DNA of 64,000 bases from the NCBI GenBank assembly GCA_963692975.2, contig CAXMMR010000015.1, positions 12,892-76,891 on the forward strand. The letters run 5' to 3'. The notes beneath the pieces were generated by a model that had not been told where the DNA came from, did no database searches, and saw only the letters and a list, made by a program, of their open reading frames with translations. The translations under genes were made by a program, and so were the position numbers. Origin of the DNA: CAXMMR01 sp963692975 (GTDB lineage Bacteria > Pseudomonadota > Alphaproteobacteria > Acetobacterales > Acetobacteraceae). Positions 53,824 to 61,190 of the stretch are shown one piece after another (positions within the stretch are counted from its first letter, which is position 1; every line of letters starts with the position of its first letter).

Positions 53824-55005
53824 CTACTTCGCCTGCTTGGAGGCCGGCGCGGCCGGGTCAGCCTTGACCTCGGTGGCATGGACCGTGGCACCCGGCCGCA
53901 CCTTCTGCAATCCGTCGACGATGACCTTGTCGCCCGGCGCCAGCCCGGCGGTCACGACCCAGTCCTCGCCGATCGCGCGGCTGGTCTGGATGATCTTCAG
54001 CAACGCCCTGTCCTTGTCGACCACCAGCACCGTCGCGTCGCCATGGGAGTTGTGGGACACCCCGACCTGCGGCACCAGCAGGGCCTGGTCATTGGTGCCT
54101 TCCTGCAGTTCCGCCCGGACGAACAGGCCCGGCAGCAGCAGGTGGTCGGGGTTCGGGAAGATCGCCCGAACGACCACGGTGCCGGTGGCCTCGTCCACCG
54201 TGACCTCGGAGAATTGCAGCGTGCCTGAAACGGGGTATTTGGCGCCGTTCTCCAGCACCAAGGCAACCTTGGCTTGGTTCGGACCGGTGTGCTGGATCTT
54301 GCCCGCCGCGAGCTCCTGTCGCAGCCGCAGCAGCGTCGTTGCCGGCTGAGTGACATCGACATAGATCGGGTCGAGTTGCGTCACCGTCGCCAGCACCGTT
54401 GTCTGGCCGGCGGTCACCAGTGCGCCCGGCGTGACGGCCGACCGGCCGATGCGTCCGCTGATCGGCGCGTTGACCTTGGTGTAGGTCAGGTTGATCTTGG
54501 CTTGCTCGATCGCCGCCCTGGCGGTGCCGATCGTCGCCACCGCCTCGCCCGCGGTCGCCACGGCGTCATCGTAATCCTGCCGGCTTACGGCCTGGGCGGC
54601 CGCGAGCGGCTTGTAGCGGGAGCTCTTGGCGCGTGCGGTGACGAGCGCAGCCTGGTCATAGGCCAGCGTCGCGACGGTGCTGTCATAGGTCGCCTGATAG
54701 GTCGCCGGGTCGATCTGGTAGAGTTGATCACCCGCATTCACCTCCGCACCCTCGACGAAGATACGTTTCAGAATGAGGCCGTTGACCTGCGGACGGACAT
54801 CTGCGGTGAGAAAGGCGGTCGTTCGGCCGGGCAACTCGGTGGTGAGTGTGACCGGCTGCGCCTTGAGCGTGAGGACGCCGACCTCCGCCGCCGGTGGCGC
54901 TCCAGGCGCCGCCGCAGGCTTGCGGTCGCACCCGGCCAGGGACATGGCGGCGATCAACAGCGGCATAGCAGCGCGGAAGGGTTTGGCCACAGGGGGGGCA
55001 TCCAT
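53824..55005 (-). CDS. AcrA-type RND membrane-fusion lipoprotein
   Basis: The 393-residue periplasmic adaptor has a lipobox (LLIAAMSLAGC), the lipoyl start VRPQVNGLILKRIFVEGAEV, the helical hairpin (about 95-165), INLTYTKVNAPISGRIGRS, and the beta-barrel end LLVPQVGVSHNSHGDATVLV. It looks intact although its RND partner is truncated, so it is either orphaned or works with a pump elsewhere. The start overlaps the tetR stop as TGATG, so it is coupled to the regulator. Confidence 0.94.
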   Translation of the reverse strand: MDAPPVAKPFRAAMPLLIAAMSLAGCDRKPAAAPGAPPAAEVGVLTLKAQPVTLTTELPGRTTAFLTADVRPQVNGLILKRIFVEGAEVNAGDQLYQIDPATYQATYDSTVATLAYDQAALVTARAKSSRYKPLAAAQAVSRQDYDDAVATAGEAVATIGTARAAIEQAKINLTYTKVNAPISGRIGRSAVTPGALVTAGQTTVLATVTQLDPIYVDVTQPATTLLRLRQELAAGKIQHTGPNQAKVALVLENGAKYPVSGTLQFSEVTVDEATGTVVVRAIFPNPDHLLLPGLFVRAELQEGTNDQALLVPQVGVSHNSHGDATVLVVDKDRALLKIIQTSRAIGEDWVVTAGLAPGDKVIVDGLQKVRPGATVHATEVKADPAAPASKQAK

Positions 55006-55670
55006 CAGCGTGAAGAGAAAGTAGACTTTCCCGGGCGCGACGATGCGTTATGGGAGGACCGTCGCATCGGCGTGGCGTTGGGAGGCATTTTGAGGAACGC
55101 TCTTTCCAGTAATGACAACTGGGCAGCGATCCGTCGCAGGTGGTCGTCGCGCTGAAATTTTAGGATTAGAACGGGATCCCAGGCGCTGATCAAACAATCG
55201 AACAGGGCGGAGATGGCGCCGCCGGGGTCGTCGTGATCCAGCCGTCCTGCGTCGATCGCCTCTCGCAACACTGTCTCCGCGGTGCAGCGCAGGAAAGCAT
55301 GGAAGTCATCGACGAATTTCCAGCGATTCTTCTTTTCCAGTGCCTGGAGCTGCAGGATGTCTTTTTCGTTACCCAATTTGTCGTGCATATGCCGCGCGGT
55401 GCTCATGAACATGACGGCCACTCGCGCCCAATCACCTGACGTCTCCCTGATCGCGGCGGTGATGTCCTGCTGCAGCGTGATCAGTTCGCGTGTGCCGATG
55501 GCTTCCAGGATGGCGTCGCGCGAGGGGTAGAAATTGTAGAGGTTGGGCGGCGACATCCTCAGCTCGCGCGCGATGTCCGCCATGCTGGTCTTGACGGGAC
55601 CGAAGCGTTTGAACAGGCCCTTCGCGGCCGCCAATATCGCTTCACGTGTCTCGTCCTTGGTGGTCGTCAT
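55005..55670 (-). CDS. TetR-family transcriptional regulator
   Basis: The 221-residue protein has the TetR helix-turn-helix at residues 10-56 (TSMADIARELRMSPPNLYN, then FYPSRDAILEAI) and a helical ligand domain. It heads the acrA-acrB' transcript and probably represses it until a ligand binds. A promoter-like pair lies just upstream on the same strand. The last 20 residues (SSHNASSRPGKSTFSSR) are likely disordered. Confidence 0.94.
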   Translation of the reverse strand: MTTTKDETREAILAAAKGLFKRFGPVKTSMADIARELRMSPPNLYNFYPSRDAILEAIGTRELITLQQDITAAIRETSGDWARVAVMFMSTARHMHDKLGNEKDILQLQALEKKNRWKFVDDFHAFLRCTAETVLREAIDAGRLDHDDPGGAISALFDCLISAWDPVLILKFQRDDHLRRIAAQLSLLERAFLKMPPNATPMRRSSHNASSRPGKSTFSSR

Positions 55671-55694
55671 CCGAGTTCCTGATATCTGACGATC

Positions 55695-55722
55695 TACATA
55701 AACCTTCAGAAGTCAGAGTCAA
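55695..55722 (-). promoter_or_regulatory. Candidate promoter of the tetR-acrA operon
   Basis: Read on the minus strand, TTGACT (55722-55717) and TATGTA (55700-55695) form -35 and -10 boxes with a 16-base spacer. The surrounding CAGATATC and CTTCTGAAGG arms could be operator sites for the TetR protein. Confidence 0.5.
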
Positions 55723-55848
55723 GGTCGCTGCGTGATCAACTCGATCTGCGGCTCACGCGCAGGTTGGGGTCAGAGCACGAAAGTGCTCCCTGTGTCCGGC
55801 TCGCGCGAACAAACATAGAACGCATGCCGCCAGCAGCGATGGCCGTTC

Positions 55849-56031
55849 CCGTAGCGGCCTGAGCAGGCCGAGGCCTGGCTGGGCGTCGGCGGCCCAGACA
55901 TAGTCGCCGGTGAGGCTGATGTGCTCCCATCCCAGCAGGGCGACGTAGCGCATCAGGTCGGGCGGGAGCACGGCGCTCCGGACGGCGAGCGCGTCGAAGG
56001 CGGCCTGCAGGTAGCGCGCGAAAAGCCTGGT
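55849..56031 (-). pseudogene. Tn3-family transposase C-terminal fragment
   Basis: About 61 residues match the last part of Tn3-type TnpA: RYLQAAFDALAV, LGWEHISLTGDYVW and LRPLR. The rest of the transposase is missing. On its outer side, GGGGTC at 55766-55771 could be the start of the terminal inverted repeat, and a GAGCAC-GAAA-GTGCTC hairpin follows it. The fragment marks a past transposon insertion at the edge of the efflux cluster. Confidence 0.75.
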
Positions 56032-56079
56032 TCTCGAACGAGCGGCCACGCAGCTCGCCCAGCCGACACGCCGGTCATC

Positions 56080-56487
56080 ATGGATGGGGTGCGCCGCCGC
56101 GTTTTCTGCCCGGACCGCTATCAGCTCTCGTTCTGTCTGCCGGACGCGATCCTGAGATTGCGCGAGCCGCGCATCTACGTGCGCGAGACCAAGGCCCGGC
56201 GGAACTGGTTGTATGTGGCTTCCATTGAGCTGCCGGTGGCTGAGAGCGGTGAAATCGTCGTGGACGGTGTGCCTTCCAACCCGGTGCGCTATCAGGTGTT
56301 CTTTGCCTTGAGAAAAGCTGGCAAGGGCGGGGCGACGCGAGAGGATGTCGAGATGGTGGTCGAAAGCGCGTACGCTGAACACCCAGCACGTGCGCCGGAG
56401 CTTCTGGGTCGAGCGCTGTTTGCGGGGCTGGCTACCGCGGCGGTGGAAGGGCGGCAGGTCCACACCCAGCCGGCCAGAAAGCGATAG
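56080..56487 (+). CDS. Hypothetical protein
   Basis: The 135-residue frame has orderly coding text: RRRVFCPDRYQLSFCLPDAI, YVRETKARRNWLYVASIELP, then YQVFFALRKAGKGGATRED and EMVVESAYAEHP. It looks like an alpha/beta domain of the small proteins that often accompany plasmids and transposons in Alphaproteobacteria; I cannot name the family. The start at ATG 56080 is the first in the coding-like part; a longer frame runs back into Tn3 antisense sequence. GGGCGCC...GGCGCCC at 56489-56505 may be its terminator. Confidence 0.6.
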   Translation: MDGVRRRVFCPDRYQLSFCLPDAILRLREPRIYVRETKARRNWLYVASIELPVAESGEIVVDGVPSNPVRYQVFFALRKAGKGGATREDVEMVVESAYAEHPARAPELLGRALFAGLATAAVEGRQVHTQPARKR

Positions 56488-56670
56488 GGCGCCCGGAGGC
56501 GCCCTAAGATAGTCGCACTCGGCTACCGCTTGCGGCCCGCGTCGCGCGAGCACGGGGATGGACCCGCCGGGGGACGTTTTCTCAGCCGATCTCCCGTCCC
56601 GATCGAGAGCATATAGCCTAGCAGGGTGTTCGGTTCAACGATTTGACGGCAGGGACGCGGGAGCGCCGGC

Positions 56671-56926
56671 ATGACAGAGCTTACCGAGCCACCGGTTTCA
56701 GACCACCTCACGGACCACGACCGGGCACACTTCAAGATCAATCTCCGTGTCCTGGACGGAGTGGCCGATGGCGCTGACCCGGCGGAGATCGCGCGTGTGG
56801 TGCTGGGCGCCGCCATGGATCGCGACCCGAGCGCGGATATCGTTTGTTCGAGGCCTATCATCGGCGGGCTGTCTGGATGGCGAAGCAGGACTACCGGGAG
56901 TTGGCCGGGCTGGACTCGGCGCCGTA
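56671..56926 (+). pseudogene. Small hypothetical protein split by a frameshift
   Basis: The first frame reads MTELTEPPVSDHLTDHDRAH and continues to VVLGAAMDRDPSAD, then degenerates. A second frame continues with RLFEAYHRRAVWMAKQDYRE and LAGLDSAP before a stop at 56926. A one-base change near 56840 joins them into a protein of about 85 residues. It is helical and acidic at the start. The family was not recognised. Confidence 0.5.
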
Positions 56927-56951
56927 GTGGCCTGACCGCCCCCGGCACGGC

Positions 56952-57251
56952 TTAGTTGCCGCTTTCGCCAAACCGCCTCTCGATGTCGCGGGCGAGCTTA
57001 TGAAGGTGATCCGGGTCGAGAAGGTCGTCCGTGTCGTCCTCGCCGAGAAGGTCCAGCGGCTCGTCGGCCTTGGGCCGTCGGTGCATTTCTATGAACGCCT
57101 CGAAATACGGCTTCGCCTCCGGCGTCTTCACCCAGCGCCAGAACGCGTCCCCACGGCCAAACCAGCCGGACGCATTCGGATCACGCTCAGCCCTGCGCCG
57201 CCGCCCTGGCTTGTCCGACGCTCGGACACAGAACGTCGGCGATCCGGACAC
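56952..57251 (-). CDS. Small acidic hypothetical protein
   Basis: The 99-residue frame has a basic start, then WFGRGDAFWRWVKTPEAKPY and an acidic run LDLLGEDDTDDLLDPDHLHK. The composition is clearly non-random and unlike shadow frames, so I keep it as a gene, but no family was recognised. It is convergent with the preceding split gene and divergent from the sensor kinase; a palindrome GTCCG-ACGCT-CGGAC at 57213-57227 lies near its 5' end. Confidence 0.5.
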   Translation of the reverse strand: MSGSPTFCVRASDKPGRRRRAERDPNASGWFGRGDAFWRWVKTPEAKPYFEAFIEMHRRPKADEPLDLLGEDDTDDLLDPDHLHKLARDIERRFGESGN

Positions 57252-57371
57252 CCTGGCGCAGGATTTCCAAGCCGCGGCAAGTCAGGTCAATGTCTTAATA
57301 GAGTGGCACGCCGGCTGCAGCGAGGCGCTGCGAGTGCCGGCACGTCGTGCGCCGTTGAGAGGACCCACACC

Positions 57372-58823
57372 ATCAAATCGTTGCGTGCTCGCCTGGCGGC
57401 CGTTCTGCTTCTATCGATTGCGGCGTCGGTTGCGGTCGCGGTGCTGATGGTGCAGCTCTACGCCCACTCGTCGACGCAGAGCGTCGCCCGGGCGAGGGAT
57501 CAGGTGGGCAGCGCCTGCGGGGACATCCGCGCCGCCTGGCGCTATTATGGCAGCGGCTGGACTGGTCCCGCGACGGCGGCCGCGGATACAAGCTTCCGGG
57601 ACGATCTGCGCGCCGTGCTCGCAACCGGGCTGGACGGCGACATCGGGATCACCGCCGGCGTCTGGCAGCCGGAACGCGGCCTGTTGGCGAGCCTGCCGGC
57701 CGACCCGTCGCATCTGCCGCCGACGCCGACTTGGCGCGCGACGGCGGCTGCGGCGGCCGAGCGGGACGAGGACACCGTCGGTCAGGCGACGGACCATGGC
57801 GACCCGATCGTCGTCGCCGCCTGCAGGCTTGGCGGGCCGGTTCCAGGGCTCGTCGCCTGGGCGGCCCGCCGCCTCCACAGCGATTCCGGGCTGACCGAGA
57901 TGCGGCTGGGCCTGGTCGTGCTGCTGGCCCTGGTCGCCGGCATGACCGGGGTGCTGTCCTGGCTGATCGCGTCGTGGTCACGGCATGTCGGCCGCATCGA
58001 GACGACGCTCGCCGGCTACGCGGCTGGTAGAGACCACGCCCTGCCGCTGCTGCCGGCCACCGGCGAGTGGGAGCTCGACCGCATCGTGGCGGCGCTGAAC
58101 ATGGCGAGCGCGCGGCTGGATGAGGCGCAACGCGACTCGGCGGCGCTAGCCGTGCGGATGGCTGCGGCCGAGCGCCTAGCGGCGCTGGGGCGGGTGGCGG
58201 CCGGCATGGCGCACGAGATACGCAACCCGATCGCGGCGATGCGCCTGCGCGCCGAAAACGCCCTGGCCGGCGACGACCAGCGCCGGCGCGCCGCCCTGGG
58301 CAGCATCCTGGAGCAGGTCGCACGCCTCGACCGGCTGATCACGGAGCTGTTGGCGATGACCCAGGGACGCGCGCCGGACCGGGTGGCGCTGGATCTGGCC
58401 GGCTTCCTCGCGGACATCGTGCGCGACTACGAGCCGGCGGCGACGCGCCGGCAGGTGACGCTGAGCCTGGAGGCGCCTGCCGGGACGATGGTGCATCTAG
58501 ACCCGGCGATGATCGGGCGCGCCGTCAGCAACCTGGTGCAGAACGCCATCGAGGCGGCGCAAGCCGGCGGGCACGTGGTCGTCGTGGGGGACGCCGCGGA
58601 CAACATCCGGTTGAGCGTCATGGATGACGGGCCAGGCGTCGGCGGCGGCGTGCGCGCGCGCCTGTTCGAGCCCTTCGTGACGGGGCGGGCCGAAGGCATC
58701 GGCTTGGGCCTGGCGATCGCGCGCGAGCTGGTGACGTCGCATGGCGGCGTGCTCGAGCTGCGCGACAGCGACGCCGGCGCGCGCTTCGTGATCGACCTGC
58801 CGGGAGAGCGGGGGTGCCGGTGA
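57372..58823 (+). CDS. Membrane sensor histidine kinase (NtrB/AtoS-like)
   Basis: The 483-residue kinase has a membrane helix at 10-32 (AAVLLLSIAASVAVAVLM), a periplasmic sensor region to about 178, a second helix (LVVLLALVAGMTGVLSWLIA), a HAMP-like linker, the HisKA box GMAHEIRNPIAAMRLRAENA, and ATPase boxes NLVQNAIEAAQ, DDGPGVG and GIGLGLAIARELV. It passes phosphate to the overlapping sigma-54 activator. The start is odd: GAGAGGA stands 8 bases before ATC at 57372, where the natural text would begin [M]KSLRARLAAV. The nearest usual starts are GTG 57303 and TTG 57381. The sensed signal is unknown. Confidence 0.9.
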   Translation: MKSLRARLAAVLLLSIAASVAVAVLMVQLYAHSSTQSVARARDQVGSACGDIRAAWRYYGSGWTGPATAAADTSFRDDLRAVLATGLDGDIGITAGVWQPERGLLASLPADPSHLPPTPTWRATAAAAAERDEDTVGQATDHGDPIVVAACRLGGPVPGLVAWAARRLHSDSGLTEMRLGLVVLLALVAGMTGVLSWLIASWSRHVGRIETTLAGYAAGRDHALPLLPATGEWELDRIVAALNMASARLDEAQRDSAALAVRMAAAERLAALGRVAAGMAHEIRNPIAAMRLRAENALAGDDQRRRAALGSILEQVARLDRLITELLAMTQGRAPDRVALDLAGFLADIVRDYEPAATRRQVTLSLEAPAGTMVHLDPAMIGRAVSNLVQNAIEAAQAGGHVVVVGDAADNIRLSVMDDGPGVGGGVRARLFEPFVTGRAEGIGLGLAIARELVTSHGGVLELRDSDAGARFVIDLPGERGCR

Positions 58824-60226
58824 TCCTGGTCGTCGACGACGATGACGCCCTGCGCGAGAGCATGGCTGAGACGCTCGCCGATCTCGGCTTCCAGGCTGAA
58901 CAGGCGGTGGATGGCGAGGCGGCGCTGCGGCGCCTGGCGCGCGGCCACATCGATGCCGTGCTGCTGGACCTGCGCATGCCGGGGCTGGACGGGCTGGAGG
59001 TGCTGCGGCGCATCCGGGCTCATCAAGGCGGCCCGCCGGTCCCGGTGGCAGTGCTGACCGCAGTGGCGACGGCCAGTAACACGATCGAGGCGATGCGCCT
59101 GGGCGCAGTGGACCACCTGACCAAGCCCGTGGGCCGGGACGATCTTGCCGGGCTGGTCGCGCGCATGCTGCCGACCCGGGCGGCGCCCGCTGGTGCCGCC
59201 GCCAGCGGCGAGGACGACCTGGTCGGCGCATCCCCGGCCATGCGCGAGGTGCAGAAGGCGATCGGCATGCTGGCCGACAGCGATGCGACGGTGCTGGTGA
59301 CCGGCGAGACCGGCACCGGCAAGGAGGTGGTGGCGCAGGCGATCCATCGCCATGGCCGCCGCGCGGCGAAACCCTTCGTGGCCGTCAACTGCGCGGCGAT
59401 CCCGTCCGAGCTGCTGGAGAGCCAGCTCTTCGGCCATGCGCGCGGCGCCTTTACCGGCGCGGTGGGCGATCGCGTCGGCTCGTTTCGCGAGGCTGACCGC
59501 GGCACCCTGTTCCTGGACGAGATCGGCGATATGAGCCTGTCGATGCAGGCCAAGCTGCTGCGTGTGCTGCAGGACCGGGTGGTCATGCCGGTGGGCGGCC
59601 GGGCGGTGCCCATCGACGTGCGGATCATTGCGGCTACGCATCGAGACCTGTTGTCGCTGGTGCAGGAGGGGCGCTTCCGCAAGGACCTGTATTACCGGCT
59701 CCGCGTGGTGCCGGTGCAGCTGCCGGTTCTGCGCGAGCGGCTTTCCGACATAGTGCAGCTCGCCGACCACTTTTTAGCGAAGGCGGCAGGGTCCGGCTCG
59801 CCCAAGCGCCTGTCGCCGGACGCCGCTTCGCTGCTGCTCGCGCACCCCTGGCCCGGCAACGTGCGGGAGCTGCGCAACGCCATGGAGCGCGCCGCAGCGC
59901 TGTCGCGCAGCCACATCATAGCGGCGCAGGATCTTGGTTCTCTCGCCGGTGCAACCTCAGGCGGCCGCCTGACCGATGCAGCGACATCGACAAACTGGCT
60001 GGAGGGCGACCTGCCGACTGCCCTGGCGCGGCTGGAACGCGCGATGATCGAGAACGCCCTTGCCGCCGCAAACGGGAACCGCACGGTGGCGGCGCGACGA
60101 TTGAACATTCACCGGCAGATGCTGTACGAGAAAATCCGCCGTTTCGACCTGGGCCCGTCCGCAAGCCAAACGGATGATGTCGGCCTGACGGACACGGACG
60201 GAACGGCGATTCCGACAAAGAGCTGA
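58814..60226 (+). CDS. NtrC-family sigma-54-dependent response regulator
   Basis: The 470-residue regulator has a receiver domain with phosphorylation site Asp52 (AVLLDLRMPG) and TKPVGR, an AAA+ domain with Walker A GETGTGKE, the sigma-54-contact loop GAFTGA, and a C-terminal Fis-type helix-turn-helix (NGNRTVAARRLNIHRQMLYE). It starts at GTG 58814, overlapping the kinase stop, so the pair is coupled. The last 25 residues extend past the HTH and are encoded by DNA that is repeated upstream of the next promoter. It probably activates that sigma-54 promoter. Confidence 0.96.
   Translation: MPVILVVDDDDALRESMAETLADLGFQAEQAVDGEAALRRLARGHIDAVLLDLRMPGLDGLEVLRRIRAHQGGPPVPVAVLTAVATASNTIEAMRLGAVDHLTKPVGRDDLAGLVARMLPTRAAPAGAAASGEDDLVGASPAMREVQKAIGMLADSDATVLVTGETGTGKEVVAQAIHRHGRRAAKPFVAVNCAAIPSELLESQLFGHARGAFTGAVGDRVGSFREADRGTLFLDEIGDMSLSMQAKLLRVLQDRVVMPVGGRAVPIDVRIIAATHRDLLSLVQEGRFRKDLYYRLRVVPVQLPVLRERLSDIVQLADHFLAKAAGSGSPKRLSPDAASLLLAHPWPGNVRELRNAMERAAALSRSHIIAAQDLGSLAGATSGGRLTDAATSTNWLEGDLPTALARLERAMIENALAAANGNRTVAARRLNIHRQMLYEKIRRFDLGPSASQTDDVGLTDTDGTAIPTKS
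60157..60195. repeat. Direct repeat A, candidate activator binding site inside the regulator 3' end
   Basis: This 39-base segment begins GTCCG and contains CGGATGATGTCGGCC and CGGACA. It matches repeat B at 60315 in about 31 of 38 positions. Both hold inverted GTCCG/CGGA half-sites. It lies about 250 bases upstream of the predicted transcription start, within the coding end of the regulator gene. Confidence 0.6.
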
Positions 60227-60314
60227 TGTAGGCAGGCCAGCGTCCGGCGCACCCGCTTGGCACGCCAGGATCTCCGGCTTCGAGGGATCTCCAGTGCGGC
60301 GATCAGATTTCAGC

Positions 60315-60353
60315 GTCCGAAAACCAGACGGACGATGTCGGCCGCGCGGACAG
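60315..60353. repeat. Direct repeat B, candidate sigma-54 activator binding site
   Basis: The sequence begins GTCCGAAAACCAGACGGAC and continues GATGTCGGCC and CGGACA. The GTCCG and CGGAC arms pair around a 9-base spacer. It is centred about 95 bases before the predicted start, a normal distance for an NtrC-type upstream activator site. It matches repeat A at 158 bases spacing. Confidence 0.65.
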
Positions 60354-60404
60354 TTGGCTGACGTCGCTTTCGGAGAAGCTGAGTAATAATAACATCTTTC
60401 TCTC

Positions 60405-60419
60405 TGGCACGCACCTTGC
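60405..60419 (+). promoter_or_regulatory. Sigma-54 (-24/-12) promoter
   Basis: TGGCAC-GCACC-TTGC matches the consensus TGGCAC-N5-TTGC exactly, with the correct 10-base gap between GG and GC. The predicted start near 60430 lies about 27 bases before the ATG of the secreted protein gene. The gene next to it upstream encodes a sigma-54 activator. Confidence 0.88.
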
Positions 60420-60456
60420 GCTGGGATTGTCCAAACAACGCAATCCGGGAACCACG

Positions 60457-61143
60457 ATGTCATACAAACCATTTGCCTTGCTGCTGGCAGCGACTCTGGC
60501 GACGACGACCACGACTTCAGCGCAGGACGCGATCTTCGATCCGGCGCAACTACCATCAACCATGGGAAAAGTCGCTCAATACACGCTGACCCCGAGGGGT
60601 GGCATCGACGGCCTGATCCTGGAAGACGGCACCGAGGTGCAGGTCTCGCCACGTGTTTCGTCCGAACTGGCATTCGCCATCCGGCCAGGTGACGCCGTGA
60701 CCGTGCGCGGCCTGAAGGCGCACGCGATCCCAATGATCCAGGCGATGTCGGTGACGAACGACGCGACGCACATCACCATCGTCACGCAACGTATGCGAGG
60801 TGGCCGTTCCGACGATGATATGATCGAGGATCAGGGAAGGATCAGGGCGCAACTGCATGATGCTGATGGCGACGTCGACGGCGTGCTACTCCAGGACGGC
60901 ACGACGGTCGATCTGCCCGACCCCGAAGCCGTCCGTCTAAGCGCGCAACTTGCCATCGGACAGACGGTCTACGTGCGCGGCCGCGGAACCGCCAACGTGC
61001 TTGGCCGCACCATCGCGGCCCAGTTCGTCGGCGCGGACAAGCAAACGGCGTCTTTGGTTCAGGGCGCCTCTGAAGACGACGACCATGGTCGCGGCGGGCG
61101 CGGACACGGCGGGCGCGGACGCGGCGATCCCGGCGACCGCTAA
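60457..61143 (+). CDS. Secreted protein with two copies of a small beta domain
   Basis: The 228-residue protein has a signal peptide (ALLLAATLATTTTTSAQ). The mature part carries two related units: KVAQYTLTPRGGIDGLILED plus GTEVQVSPRV, then RIRAQLHDADGDVDGVLLQD plus GTTVDLPDPE, each followed by a VRG strand. They look like small OB-fold or DUF5666-like domains common in secreted proteins of related bacteria; function unknown. The last 20 residues are rich in Gly, Arg and His (HGRGGRGHGGRGRG) and could bind metal or polyanions. It is the first gene after the sigma-54 promoter. Confidence 0.85.
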   Translation: MSYKPFALLLAATLATTTTTSAQDAIFDPAQLPSTMGKVAQYTLTPRGGIDGLILEDGTEVQVSPRVSSELAFAIRPGDAVTVRGLKAHAIPMIQAMSVTNDATHITIVTQRMRGGRSDDDMIEDQGRIRAQLHDADGDVDGVLLQDGTTVDLPDPEAVRLSAQLAIGQTVYVRGRGTANVLGRTIAAQFVGADKQTASLVQGASEDDDHGRGGRGHGGRGRGDPGDR

Positions 61144-61190
61144 GCTTACGACCTCTCGCGAAGAAAAGTCGTTCTGTTAGGAGACGAAGA

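Noticed and set aside
60244..60275. A second TGGCAC motif near 60260 as another sigma-54 promoter
   Set aside because: No TTGC/GC element lies at the required spacing downstream.
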